Of a DNA stretch of 64,000 nucleotides, positions 10,501-25,500 are shown piece by piece; positions within the stretch are counted from its first letter, which is position 1; each line of letters starts with the position of its first letter. The stretch comes from Henricia sp. BOLD:AAB3569 (taxonomy: Eukaryota; Echinodermata; Asteroidea; Spinulosida; Echinasteridae). Position numbers and translations under genes: made by a program. Location of the stretch: assembly GCA_037783545.1 (NCBI GenBank), contig JBBELK010000397.1, forward strand, positions 310,001 through 374,000. Reading direction: 5' to 3'. The notes under the pieces are model-generated. The model was not told where the DNA came from. It saw nothing but the letters and a program-made list of their open reading frames with translations, and did no database searches.

Positions 10501-13500
10501 AAACAAATCTAGTTAAACCGTTAGCTTTTTGCATGATAACCTTTTACTATAAGGAGATAACTGCATACCAATCAGTTGAAGAGCGCGATGTAAAATACAG
10601 TGAATCTGATGAAGAGCGTGATCCAATTCCGTCCCTCACGCGTGCGGGACGGAAATCAAGAGACGAATGCCTTTCCTTAGTCAACAACAAATGAAAACTA
10701 AAATGAACCTGTTTGTTTACCTTCTACTGATGTTAATACACACACCCAGTTTATCACATGTTGAAATTGACTTTACAGTTGTATGCGGAGGTTGTTTTTA
10801 TGCGTGAGGGACAGATAATCAATAAAATTGACAAAAAAGGCCATTTTTTACATGCATTTTCAACTATTTCTTGAAAATGTGATGGCACAGTGTGCCCAGT
10901 CAAATTTATTCTGTTAATTTTTGTAATATGATTAAAAAAATATGGACATTTCATTACAGATCGAGGTATTATTTTGATTAATTTAAGAAATTTGGACATC
11001 TTCATCCAGTGTTTACCAGTTTTGGATCACGCTTCGGGCTGCTTTCGAGCGCTCATCCCTGGTGCTCCCAGGCGTTGGGAACATTACGTCACACACTTGC
11101 GTACACACAATCGCGCTCAAAAGCGTTATCGGGATCCCTGATGCACCACGGTCATTAGAAATTACATCCCCGCTAATAAAATCTTGGTTTTCCACAAAAT
11201 AAATCACAGATATCTGATAAAAATAAATCCTGAAAATATTTACAATGTTTGGTTTCGATGTGGAAGCTTGAACATTCAAAATATCAACCAACATTTCCAG
11301 AATCATTCTACGACGCGCCAGCCATTTTCGCCGAGTCATGCGCGAGTACGCGCATCTGGGCATGTCTCCCATTGTCCCGACGACTCGGAGGTTGAGAGCA
11401 GTTGGTGCCACCATCTGGTGCACCAACGCGCTTTCGGGCGAGCACCAGGGAACACCAGGGATCCCTGGTGCCGCGCCCGAAAGCAGCCCTGCACGTAAAC
11501 AGAAACTCAATGAGCGGTGCTTCAGCAAGTATTCTATTTAATGCCATCATGCTTCACGTAGAAATGCATTGTTACATCATCCTGCTTGCAGGCCTATATT
11601 AAACCAAGAGAGCGGCTGCATTGTCTGGTACAATCCTGTTTACACTAGCGCTGGGAGTTACCGTTTATTTTTCTAAACGTTTAAACGTCAATTTTACGTT
11701 CGTTTAAACGTTTAAACGAATATTAAACATAACAAAAAGTAAAACTTATTACCGCGCTCGCAATAAAAAGTTCTTTGACCTGGTATCATGTGCGTTCGCG
11801 CGGCACCACTGACACTTCATTGAATTGGAGCATACATGATGCAGGCCACGATAGTTCGGCTATATAGTAAACAGTGTTAACTGCCTTGCTTTGAATTCAA
11901 CAAGATTAAACTGTAAACCAGTAAAATCGCTTCCGCCCGCGTACGCAACTGTACATCTTCGGCTTGAAACCACAAAGGTTACCGACGTACCGTTGGGCTC
12001 ATCACAGCGGTATGCTGCCCGATTCTTGCGAACAAAATTGCCGCTTTAGAAATTTCTGGCGGCGCAAAACGGCCATTAGATCTTTGAAAAAGGGAGGATC
12101 GTTTTTTCACAAGTTGGTTTCGGATATCCGTTTAGCATTTTTCTAAACGGATAGTTAAATTTCGGTCGTTTAAACGTTTAAACGTTTAAATGTCGCAGCT
12201 CTAGTTTACACACATGTAGAACCATAGCACATGTAGGACTGTATGAATTCATCACAACTCACCGTGCCAATTTGGACTGGAAGCCATTCTACTCGCCTCT
12301 AGTCTCAGTGAGTTTGTGTGCAATGGAGGACTGACTGGTAACACATGCACATTAGTTACACGATGCTGGAAATTATGGTAGTTCTGCTCAAGTGACTGCA
12401 GAGACAGAAAAAAAGATTACTGTCAGCTTTGATTAAAGTCAAGATAATCCTATATTGAAAACTAGGAAAATTGCTTTTTGTGCGTAACATTTGCAAAATG
12501 GCGCGTGCCCAGAATTCTTTACTTTCAAACGGAGGTGCAATTTAGATAGTCACATACTGTGCTGTTGTTATGTAGTGCACGCCATTGCCTAGCAACCAAC
12601 AGTCTGGTTGCTTTATGCCTTTCTTTTCTACGTGAAACGCGGTATTGGTTCTGTACTTCACACCTGCCGCATGCACCACATAGCAACAACAAAAATTAGT
12701 CTGGGCAAGTAGACACTAAGGCTGCGTTCGGGCGTGCAGTTCTCGCTACTCCGGAATAATGCGTGCGCATTGCACTCGGGTCACATTACGCGAACGGCAA
12801 GTGCACAGTCCGCATGCGCGAATGGCCATCAGTCAAGATGGCAGTCTCTTGCCATGACTACACAAAAAACGCCGTTTCACTGCTCACAAGAAATTGAAGA
12901 AAATACAGACCGTAAGTCGTGAGAACCTTTGATGCCGTGTAAAACAAACCTTAGTGAGTTGTTGTTTCAGTTATCCAGTTGACACGTTTAGCAAATTCAC
13001 CAAAAATCCAACCTATATCGCGCCATCTTCGTACAAATCACATGGCATTCGTCAGGAGTAAGAGCACACTCCCCATTTGTTGGGGAGTACCAAAAGCATA
13101 CTCTCACTGACCCGAGTGTTGTTAATCTTGCCGTTCACGCGCGCAGGAGTATGCTCGTGTTAACACGAGTACACGCCCGAACGCAGCCTAAGTGTGCATG
13201 TAAAAGGAAGTATGTCAGTGGAGTACTGTGGCGGAGCGGTCTAGTGGATCATATTCAAAACCTGGGTTAGTTCCAAGGTAGTGGGTTCGAATCCCGGTCC
13301 GGCCCATCCATGGTGCTTGTACCCTTGGGCAAGGTACTTTGCCACGCATTGCTTCTCTCCACCCAGGAGCAAAATGGGTACCTAAGAGGGTAGCGAACGT
13401 TGATGCGTTTGATTAGCCGTTGAGCGCCTAAGGCAGCCGGGGCTGTATACTCCCCAGGGAGCTGAGATGGTATATGGAGTGATTTAATGGAGCCCTATGA

Positions 13501-16500
13501 TCATGTAGGCACCTTGATCGGGATTTCCCCGGGTAAGTGCATGGTATAAATCCATATCATTATTACATCAGACGCTGTTAATGCGAAACGTGCAAAAGGC
13601 TAATTGTTTGAAAATTGCCATCTACGAACAAAATCTAGCCACAAAATACCTCTGCTTCTCTTTCAAGTTGCTGAAATCGGGCTTTGGTGCCCTCCAGAAA
13701 TGCCAAGGAAGCATTAGGTGAAAGGTCACTGTAATCACTGTCCACCTCTGTGATTGGTCCGTACGCTCCCTGACCGGCCAATAGGAGATGCTGTTCTATG
13801 CGGGTTTGGCGGAGTGTCGTGTCTACGTAATGGTCTTCCGTTATAAGGCTGTCATGCACTGGCTGTTCTAAAATCGAGTCTGGTGATCTAAAAAAAACAT
13901 TTATGAGATATTTTGGATTATATACCTCATGCGTAGATTCCTGTCATCTGATTGGTTAAAAGTGGGGGCATTGAATCGGCTAGACCCGGCGCGTATATGC
14001 CCACCGGGCAATAGTCTTTGCCATGCCCCGGGCATAGTCATTTAGCGAGTTCCGGACACGCGCAATACATGTGTTAGCATAGCTGTGCACCAACTATGCA
14101 GCTGGGCGCTTCACGTAAACATTCATCAGGACGGTAATGGCGGAATCTCGACGTCTGTCGTAGATGATGAAGTCCTTAAGAATATAAGAGAAGTGGCCTA
14201 CAGTGAAAACTGTGTCAGGTGAAATGTGCTACTAAAGTGCCAGGTGATTATGCTACAAATGTTTGCTGTAAATATACAACTTTTCCGCCGTAGACCAGCT
14301 TCCGAAATCGAAACTCGAAGGACCACTGTCATGAATGTATGATGTATCGTTACTTTTAACCAACCAGATGACAAAAATCTACACATTCGGTATATAAAAC
14401 AAATATTGACTGCTGTTTATTCGGGTCATGGTTAAGATTATAGGCCCTCGGTGATCTCGAAGCCATGACTATGCCCCTCGGCTTCCGCCTCGGGGCATAG
14501 TCATGGCTTCAAGATCACCTTGGGCCTATAATCTTAACCATGCACCTCATTGCAGTCAATATTTGTATAATATCTTTATAATTATTTAGAACTTAACTCC
14601 CTAACATGTATGACGAACTGTATTGATTTTGGAGGGTTCTGGAGTGTTATGGTTAAAGGCCCTGTAGATGATCTGTTTTTGAGCGATTCTGCGAATAAAA
14701 CCATTATAAATCAAAAGAAAGACATCAACAAACTCATCCGAAGAAATTTCAGCTTTGTTTAAAAAAACCATGAAAATCCATATGCGTTTTCCTGGTCTTG
14801 GCGGGGTGTTTCAAATATTCGTTCTCAGTTGATCGGGTACTATGTGGCTTGCGTCATGCACTCTGTGAAGCACATACTGCGTGTGCGCGCGATCCATAAA
14901 AATGCATCGCGTTGGAACACACACACGGAGTACACAGCGCCCATGCATTTTGGACCGCGTAGATGCGAACCAAAAATAAGTAAATCGTTTGCAAACGATC
15001 TAAATAATTTCATCTTCACGGATTATTTTCTGGTAAAATTATATCATTTTGAGCGGAAACCTTTCATTGGGTAGTTGCTATTAATTCAATCTTTACTTTC
15101 AGAACTTTTCCCCTGTAAACTCGTCGATTACTTTTTGGGGTCATTGCAAATGATCCACTGGGTCTTTAATTAATGAATTTGGTAATGGTTGGTATTTATT
15201 AAACTTACAATTTAGTGGGATCCCATAAAAAACTATACAGAGTTCACCCCTCCCTCTCCCGAAATACAACTTATCAATATTTTTTGTCACTACCATGAAA
15301 TGTCAACATTTTACAGTGCGTGTAAAGTCCTACGTTGCCCTCGACCACTACCCACCCTTCCTACACTTTGTAGAACGGTGAAAATGTTGACAACTTTGGA
15401 CAGCCCCAAATTATATATGTTTTGAGTCCACGACTTTGTCCAACCATGAGTATTGTTTACCTTAGCGATTCAGCCGTCCGTCTTGCCGAGGATGATGGCT
15501 TGCGATAGATCTCATTACTCAATGCTTGTTGAGTCTGTCTTAAAGTCTGTCTCAAGTCTGCTATTTGGGCGTTCATTTCTCTCATCTGATGGGCTTGCTC
15601 GTCCAGCTGTTGTCCCAGCTCCGTGTTCCGTTCATGCTGGTTTGGGTAGGAGGGAAAAATATTGCAATGCATGCTCACAAAAACAATTGTCGCTTTACGG
15701 AGTTAAAGTTAATTTTAGCCATCTTAAATGAAAGTGGACTTCGCCTTCCCCCCTCAGAAATGAGTTACCAGCCAAATTCATATGTGATGTGTATAAACAG
15801 TAACCAACAGCTGCCATCTTGTAGGGCAGTTTCTTTGTTCCTTGAGGACATGCATGGTTGCACATTTTGTGCTTACATTGTTGACAAATTTAAATGCCAA
15901 AAGTTGCCCCACAAGATGGCAGCTATTCGATACGGTCTATTACGACTGACTGGTATTTTGCAACTGTTGCTAAAGTAACCCATTGTTCATTGCAGTGTTG
16001 AATTTCAGAGACGTAATTGGTTACTTTAACTGTGGTCTTGATAACATTTCACAAGAGGAAAGTCCAATTGAGTACCACACAATTTATTATTGTGTTGTCA
16101 AAATTCCTGGAAGATTTAGCAAAATTCCAGTCTAAATATTGCTTCATTATAATTTTTTTTACCCTACTCAAATTATTCCAAGGATCACATACTAGTTTTG
16201 ATTTTTTGAATACCTGAAATTAAAATAGCTGTTTTGTTTTGTAAGCTGTTTTCTTACATTATGGGATAATAAACATATTTGCCTTAAAGATTCTTAATTA
16301 TTACTTTTGACAGAATTACAAAAAAAATCAGTGACCCTTGGCGAATATTTAGTGTATTTACATTAAGGGTACCTCATCCTGCAGTGTAGCCCTATACTGT
16401 GCCTCTTTGTGCTGTAGTACATTGCGTTCTTGCTCAAACTGGACCCGTGTTCTCTGCAGCTCAGCCTGCATAGTCACAGTCTGTGGCGATGGCAGGCCTA

Positions 16501-19500
16501 GTTTATCTTGAATGAGCATTAAGGCTTCTTCGTGACCTTTATGACACAAAATTCCAAAAGAAACAGAGTTATGTTAACAAAGACCGAAAGATTTAAAGGC
16601 ACAGGCTCGTCAGCAATGCGCGCGCGCCAAATTCGTGCCACGAAATACGCAGCTCCATGCCTTTGCCATGGAGCTGCGTACTTCATGGCACGAATTTGGT
16701 GCATTAGCATTGCTGACGAGCCTGTGCCTTTAAGTCTTAATGGAGTGTGATCAGATTTTTCAAAAAACATATGATTTCGTTCTCAACTAATACCTCCCCA
16801 TAATACTATCAATGGGGAGAAAACGGGAAATTTGCAATCCCAAATTTGGACGGGGAAGCAAAAAGGTTGGTGTAATATCTGCACTGCTTTACATAACCGG
16901 ATAAATTAGGTTTACTAAACTTTGGTGGATTTCTGATGCAAGGGTCGAAGCCGTTGAGCGCTTGTGTGTCAGGCTGCCGGGGCTGTGTACTCCCCAGGGA
17001 GTTGTGCTCAATGACCAGGGTGATAATGTGTAAAGCGCCACGAGTATCCTGCAGGATAGATATGCGCGCTATATAAGATGCCATTATAATAATAATAATA
17101 TCCCTGGAAATATACGGATTGAGAGTGCGAAATTTCAAAATGGTACTGTGAAAAATATGATACGTGATATGGTATAAAAATCTCAACACCATGGGAAAAA
17201 TGGGAGAGTCAAAAATGTGATCTAGTCATCGAAATGTTTTAGCATAGTCTATTCAGTGTTTCCCCCAGAAAATTTTTAAAGCGTAGTGGTAAAATATAAT
17301 TCGAAAATAATTTGAGTGAGTGAGTTTTGGGTATAGCGCCGTGCCGGCATCAGTGGCCATATTCACGGCGGGAATATGTAAATATATAAAACAATAGGTA
17401 GTAATCAACAATAATCATGTGAATTGTGGAGTAAGTAAAAACTTGGAGTCAGAAGAAACATTTATCACGTTGGAGAGACATTTCAAAAGGATTGAAGAAC
17501 CATTGTATAGAAGTATTACGGTAGACTGGTTCTGGGCAGTTTTCTAGGAGAATCCCATGGGAGGCAGGCTATGGAGGATCCCCCAGACACACGGCACCCT
17601 GTCTAAATGGGTCCCGCAAGGCCGGCCGTTTCCCTTGCAGTTTAAGGGCCCCGGCCCCGCCGGTATCAAAAATAATTTGAGATGACATACATTGTCTGTT
17701 CGCTTTCGCCATCTAATACTGTGATACTGCATGATACAAACAGTGGTTTTCTGGAGAGTTTTTACTTCATTGTCAGTTTCATTGTCTTTTTGTATCAATT
17801 TTAATCTCTGAGAGCTCAGAAAGCAATATTCTGCAAGAATATTGTTGGAAGCTCTGAATGTGAAAGGGTAGTGGTCGATTGCTAAAGAGTAGTGGCTATT
17901 TGCCAAAGGGTAGTGACACCACTACTCTATAACGCTTTGGGGGAAACCCTGCTATTGGAAATGAATAGATCAGTTGCGTGATAGATTTGCATAAATCCTA
18001 GAGTCCCGCCCTTGTGCTATGGCGCTCGCATACGAGGGAGTCAAGCACCAGACTATCTGGCGAATCGTGCCCGTATGGTGCTTGACGCTCTCGTACGCCA
18101 GTGCCATATAGCGCGAAGGCGGGACTCTAGCATTTATGCAAATATAGGGCATGCTCTAGGATTTATGCAAATCTATCACGCAACTGGTCTATTGAGCATA
18201 CATTGGTAGTAAGTTGTGCCAATATAAGAGGACGTGAAATCACACTTACGTGCTTGATCCATCTTGTGTTCATTAATAGCTTGAGCACATCTCCTGTTAA
18301 ATGGGTAATAAAAAATAAAGGAATACATTTAAACCTGGTTTTCATATCATCACAACAAACGCAGAGAGTACCGCAAACTAGACATAAACATTCAACGCAA
18401 ACAGTAACGCAGACAGTCGGCAAAGTTGAACCAAGTTTAACTTTTCCGATTGTTTCCATCAGTGTTTGCGTTGCAGTTGTTTGCTCGTAGTCTACGTGAA
18501 TGTGTTATGATTTAGGGATTAAACATACGTTTAAAACCGGATAGGGGCCTGGAGGCTAATAATGGCCTAAGCCGAAGGCGCTGGCAATTATCAGCGTCCA
18601 GGACCCTATCCGGTTTTAAACGGATTGTTTAAGAGCGGCCAAACCCACTTTTAATCCCACTCATAAATACCTTTTTTGTGTAAATCGGTAAAACTCACCA
18701 AAATAAGTTTGTTGTTGCATTCACTTTTTCGCTTCATCTTGTTGTTTGTACGTTCAAACTGCTAGCTGTGCATGTTACATGTATAATGCTGATGTGTTGT
18801 GTACGCGCATGCAGACGACCCGGTAGATGTCGCATGCACAGTGCAAATTTTGCTGTCGCGGGAGCGTGCAGTTTCTGCGTGCGTGTGCGAGTTCCATACG
18901 CTTACTAGGGCGCAGGCAGAAACGCGAGCCAGCTAGTTTTAAACACTGGTTATTATCATTCGTTTAAAACCGGCCACGTGATGTGTTCTCAGCCAATGAA
19001 GATGGGTAAACTGTCTAAGGTATTTATGAATATATCATATAAACTCCTCAAAAAAGGTTCAGAAAGTCAAGTTTGACTGAAGATTTCTCTCTTGTTACTA
19101 AATCATTTCCCTCGAATTTGGTGAATACGGGGGCGGGTGTAAAGTGAAATGTCACAAAATGCATTGCTATTGTCAAAAAGTGCATTGACACATTCCAATC
19201 CTCCAAGCAAAAGGGGAATGCACTGCATGACAATAGCAGTGAATTTTGTGACATTTCACTTTTCACCCACCCCTGTATTCCGCTATACTGCACATCCCCC
19301 AATTGATTAATCATATTAAACAAATGACACATCACTGTAAAGAGGAATAACAGGGCTTTCCAATGATACCAAATTCAAGGGAAATGATTTAGTAAGAGAG
19401 AAATTGTCAGTCAAACTTGACTTTCCGAACTTTTTTTGAGGAGTTTATATGAAAACATTGACTAATTAGAACAGTCTTAAAAGCAATTCAAAAATGATTG

Positions 19501-22500
19501 GTCGTTCAGTGCCTTGTTATCCACAATTGTTTTTATTTTTTAAAAGATTATATTAAACAATAAAGTTCATATATGTTCCTTTGCGGCTGTAAATTTCTTA
19601 CTGTTTTTCATTGTGAAGTTCTCGTCTGAGTACTGCGTTATCTTCCTTCACCGAGTGATAATCAACCATGTCCTTGAGCCTTTCTGATAACACTTCATTC
19701 CGTTTGCTGACTGCCACGCTTTCATATCGCGACTGCTGGTGCAGGTGCTGAAATAAAAGGGAACAAATTTTGAATTCCTTGCATTGAAAATAGAGTTTAC
19801 TTGGGGATTCTGCTATCATTCGTTATGAAAAACAAATGGGTCCTTTTACAAACTGCGAACTAGACACAATTTTTTGTGGTGATTTTTGTGGTGTTGTGGC
19901 AAGGGGGTAGCGTGAAAAGCATTTCAGATGTTAAATAATTGTTGCTTTTTGCAACTGACCTCCAACTCTGCTATTCTGCTTTTCCGTTCCTTGAGTTCTT
20001 CCTTCAGACCACCGAGAGATTCTCGCTCCCGCTGGACACGTTCTTGCTCCTCTGAAAAATATGGAAATATGGAAAAAACACGAAAAATACAGGGGCGGAT
20101 CCAGGGAGGGGTTTTGCCGATAAAGTCACTCAGCATTACATAAAATCAGCATTACATTACATAACCCCAAAAACCCCCCTTTGGATCCGCGCCTTCAAAT
20201 AAAAGTAGCAAAAACCACAAAACAATTCTCGCTAAATGAAGTACAAATGCAATATCTGGTATGGTGCCTAATCACCATTGAAATTAAACAACCAAACATG
20301 AGTTGAGAAAAAAAATATATGGGCCTTATCGTGAATTGAACCGGAGACCTCCGACCGTAGGGAAACCTGCCTGGTGTGTCAGAGGTCTTGGGGGAAACTC
20401 GGGGGAGCATACCACTGTACCTTAATTATAGCTTAGCTGGTAAAGCACCTGCTCGTTGATTCAGAGGTCTCGGGTTCGAATCCGGATGGGGCCCGTATGA
20501 TATTTCTCTCATCCAATATTTTGTTGTAACATTGAAGATATTTTTGTTTCTGTAATTATTCTCACTTTCTGTGAGTTTGTAAACATCTAAACAATCTTTA
20601 CCTCGTAGTCTGGCTTCCCTTTTTTCAATTTCTTGTACCCTCTCAGTCAGTTTGACTTGTTGCTCGATATCATGCCTGTAGTATCAATAAGATAAAAGAT
20701 CATGAATCAGGATTGTGGTCAAGTCCATCACAAGTCCCCCACAAGCCTTCCACAAGTCCCTGGGTCTTAATTCAAGTCACATGCTATTCAAATGAACTTT
20801 AACAAAGGCATTCTTTTGTGCGTGTTCTTCCTTTACCTCTTGTGACGGACTTGTGCGGGACTTGTGACAGACTTGTGATTTTATCGGCTTTGGACTTGTG
20901 ATAGACTTGTAATTGACTCGACTATAGCCCTGTGTATTTCTTAAGTTTTGTAATTTTCACATCTGTAATGCTGTTGTCCCAAAAATTGCCAAGGATGTAA
21001 TGGAGACCTATGTGCAACATTTCCGATACCAGAATAAATACATGATAATGAAAAAATGAAGTCAGATTTGTAATGTCCTTAATGCTTTTAACAAGGCTTG
21101 GAATAGATACTCCATTAGTGCCATTCTATTGTTTTAAGTTGGAAAAAATTTCTTAAAAAGTCTCGACAAGACTAAAGGTAGAATGCATGATTGGTATCTC
21201 GAGGAATCAGAAATGTTCACAGATTTACACATAACTTACACAATATAAACCTGATGACGGTAGAAAACTTCCCCTGAAATGCTTTTGTTTGAAGTGGTAT
21301 AGTCTTTGAGAAAAGAGCAAAACAATTATTTTTCGTCTCGCGAGTAGTAAATTTATTTCGCCCCAAAACCACCTCGCCCTTGACCACCACTTCACCCTGA
21401 AAAACTTCACCCAAAAGGCCATTTCACCCCAAAACCACTTCCTCCAAACACTACCTCGCCCAAATGCCACTTTTCCCCAACTTCATGCACAGGCCGTAGT
21501 TCAGGGCGAAGTGGTTTTGGGGCGAAGTGGTTTTAGGGCGAAGTGGTTTTGGGTCGAAGTGACTGTAAACCAATTTTTGACTGTTTTCTCAAAAGTTAGA
21601 CGAAGTATGGAGCTGATTTTTGCTCAGGTTGGTTTTAACCATGCATACCTTCAATTACACAGGGGGATGAAACTATTTGTAACAGTTTACCAATCATGTA
21701 TACTATCTTTAACATATCTAAATGTGGAAGTGTTTAAACAAAGAAAGTACCGGTATTAATATGTGCACTGCTAAAAGAACAGCGTGGAAATTGAACAGCG
21801 TTTTTGCAGTTCGTGCAGAAAAAGTTTTAGGTCTCGACCTCAGCCCTGGAAATATCATCTGCAAATTATACAGTGCGGCTTTAGTTCTGACAATCTTTAT
21901 TTTACTGCTAGCTGGATCTTTACTATATCTTGGCTTACTGGCGTATCTGTTCCTTAAACCTCTTATCATACGTCTCTTCAATCGTCGCTAGCGTGGCTTC
22001 ACGCATCTTCAAATTCTCTTCAACAATTTTTCTTCGGCTTTCCTCCAGGCCAACAGCCCTGTTGGTTCAATCATATTATTTGTAAGTTTCAAATAAAATC
22101 TGGGCAAAGTCTTGTAAACTCCAGAAAATAAATTAACTGGTTGGCCAAAACACCCACTGTAAAAACACAGGGGAAGGCTCGCTGGTTTTATTGTCGACCT
22201 AGCCTTTGTTCAAGGCTTCGAAGCAGCATGTACTGTGGGCCCCTTTGAGAGTGTCACCACTGTTACATATTCAACATAGTATGCACAATCCATAATATGA
22301 TGAGTTAAAAATGCAGGCTCGTCAATACACCACAAACAAATTTGTGTTACGAATTTCAAAATGCGATGCGTTTTTGACAATCTGCGATGCCACTTTTCAA
22401 AGTGCATCGCAGTTTTTGACTTGATTTAGCGATGCAATTTGCGACACATTTTTTCAACATCTAGTCCTTATTCATGCACTTCCAGATTAGTTTTGTTAAT

Positions 22501-25500
22501 GTTAGTGAAAAATGAAAAAAAAGAAAATGGAAAAATGACCAGAACAACGTACCGCGACGGCTTACTGCAAGTACAAGTTGCACGTGGGTGCGATGTATTT
22601 TATGGAAAAAATTTGTCAGAGTTGTCCCGGTTTTCCTGGCCATAGGTGCAGAAAAATCAATCCCATTTCCCTGCAGCATAACCAGCAGTATTCCTTTATA
22701 TCCCCTAAGTCGGTAGGCATTGCTTAAAACTTTGATTTCTGTTGAAATTTCTACATTGTAATTAGTACATTTTCAGGATAAAAAACGCGACGCGACAGAG
22801 TGTCTGGACAGCTAGTGGGGAAAAAAAACTTGTGCAACTGGTAATCTGCCTATAATGCCTATGGAGATGGGTACCAGTTTATGCATATTGTTCTCCTACT
22901 GTGCTTCCGGCCCCACACCCTCTGTGACCGTAAGAGCGGCTGCCCTACTATACTAGGGCAAGGTATGGAGTGCGGTGAAATTCGTGGCACGAATATGTCT
23001 GTCGTGCATTGACGAGCCTGCGTCTTTAACAGTGCATTGAATTTGGTTAAACTGACAAGAAGCATTCATAAGTTTTCTAATGAGTAAATTGGAGGGAATG
23101 CACACCTTTTGTGGAGGTCAGCTTCTCTTTTTAATTCTGCTTCTTTCTGTTTCAATGTCTGGAGTTCATCAAGCAGGCTTTGTCGCTGAGAGTATGTTTC
23201 CCTTTCTACCATCTGTGTTGGCAGGAAGAAAATTAAAATTTGAGTTTGGTAGAGGAAATTTACCCTTTAGTTTAAGTTTTAAAGGGCCTCTTATTTGGGA
23301 TTTTTATCAATGAAATCTATGCTATAAAACCAATATACTCAGTTACATTCATACAAATCCTATTTGGAGCTTGTTTTGGGGGTTAAAACAAAGGTTTTTA
23401 GTTTTTATGCTAATGAAAATATGCATATTCATGACCAAGGTCATGATGTCACAAGAGGCAAACACAGGAAAATCACATTCAATTGTGCACAAAAGACTCC
23501 ACCTTTTTTCTTAAACGTCCTGGAACTTTTGTAATCCATGACTGTTTGAGTTTGTTCTACATATTTCCTGTTGTAAGCCATGACGAAACTGGGAGAGAAA
23601 AATGCAGCAATTTGCCACAAGTCCAACTTGAAGTCTTATGTTTTTTCATAACTTTTCCCTTTTGTCTTCCTTACGTGATGCACTTCAAACAGCACCCTCT
23701 GTCTGTGGTTTATTGCAATGAAATCTTCAAAGTTGAAAAAGGCTACCTTTTATTGATTTTACATCCAAACGAACAATAGCATGTCTTGCTGAACAAGTAA
23801 TCCGTCATATGAAGCAAATATTAATTAGGCAAAAAGTTGTTTAGCATGTCATGGGCCCTTTAAGGAATAATCTCCCCTGAAATCTCTGGAGCTTAACTCA
23901 AATTGATTTCTTTAATTTGTAGGATGTCACAAAACATTGTATAAATTCAACTGGATATGTAAAAAAGAAATGACCACATCGTGAGACAGCAGATGAGACA
24001 GCAGTTTGTTCCGATTAGCACGATGAATAAACTTTTTCATTTTATAAGAAATATGTTGCAGAACGGTGGATTCACACTCAATTGTTCCAAGTGTTACGTG
24101 CATAAATTTGACGTGCGTTGCTTTAAAGGCACAGGCTCGTCACCAATGCACGTGCACCAAATTCGTACTACGAAATACGCAACTCCATAGCAAAAGCATG
24201 GAACTGCGTATTACGTGGCACAAATTTGATGCGCGCGCATTGCTGACGAGCCTGTGCCTTTAAGTAAATACAGGGTGTCCATAAAAAAGGAAACCCATCT
24301 TTAAATTGCATCAGAAATCTGTGCAATATTTCAAAAAGAGGTGTGTATGTAGGGAAAGTCCAGACTGTCCTCTGTCCAATGGTACCAGGGTCATTATGTA
24401 ACTGTCTTGCATGACTGAGCAAACATGGCCATTATGAAAGGTGGTGAAATCATCACTGTGACAAGTTAGCACTTCACTTGAAAGTGGGATAAGGGCAATG
24501 AATTGATGAAAGAACACAACCTTATGAAAAAACACAACCTTACCTTACAGATAAATTCAAGGGTGTGTGCCTTCGACATGCCCACCATTTCTCTCAATAC
24601 ACAGCTCACATCGTCTCCTCATGTCTCTGACTGCTCGTCTTATCATTCCATGGTAAGGTTTGAAAAGAAATGTGTTCTTTCATCACTTCATCACCCTTAT
24701 CCCACTTTCAAGTGAAGTGCTAACTTGTCACAGTGATGATTTCACCACCTTTCATAATGGCCATGTTTGCTAAGTCATGCATGACAGTTACATAATGACC
24801 CTGGTACCATGGGACAGAGGACAGTGTGGACTTTACCTACATACACACCTCTTATTGAAATATTGCACAGATTTCTGATAATTTGCATTTAAAGATGGGT
24901 TTCCTGTATGACACAAAATAATGGGGAAAAAAGGTGATTCTGTGGTTTTCGGTGTGCTGGCTCATGAAGTTCCGACTCCTACTTACGTCTTGATGACGTT
25001 GAATCCTCTCCACCATACTGCGTTCTCTCTCCTGCAGACCTGCAACCTTGGCTTGGTATGTACTCTCCATCTGGGGATCAAGTTACAAGAGCGTCAAGAA
25101 CTTTCAAGTTTTGTAAGAATTCTGGATGCGGCAATAGGGCGACAATTGGGGAAGCCTTTCCCCGGGGACCACCGAAATTTCGGCAAGAGTCACTCAAATT
25201 GACACCAAATTTCTCTACCCTAAGCTTCCAAAAATGGTTACAGACCTAAGAGAGACGGTTCTAGACCTAATAAAAATGGTTCTCGATTTAAAAAAAATTG
25301 TTTGTTACCTTAAAAAATGGTTTAAAAAGACAAATATTAGGGCGACACCAAATTGTCGCCCTATTAAGCGTGTCGCCCTAATATAGCTTTTTTACACACA
25401 AATTGTCGCCATATCCTAGCAAACAGAGTTTTTGATATAATTATGAAAATAAAGGAGAGGCAATTTTGACCCTCATTTTGTCCCAATTTTAAGGGCACCA

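Noticed and set aside
11013-11528. 171-codon minus-strand open frame, the longest in the window
   Set aside because: It lies on an inverted-repeat element, overlaps frames on the other strand, and shows no domain or splice context.
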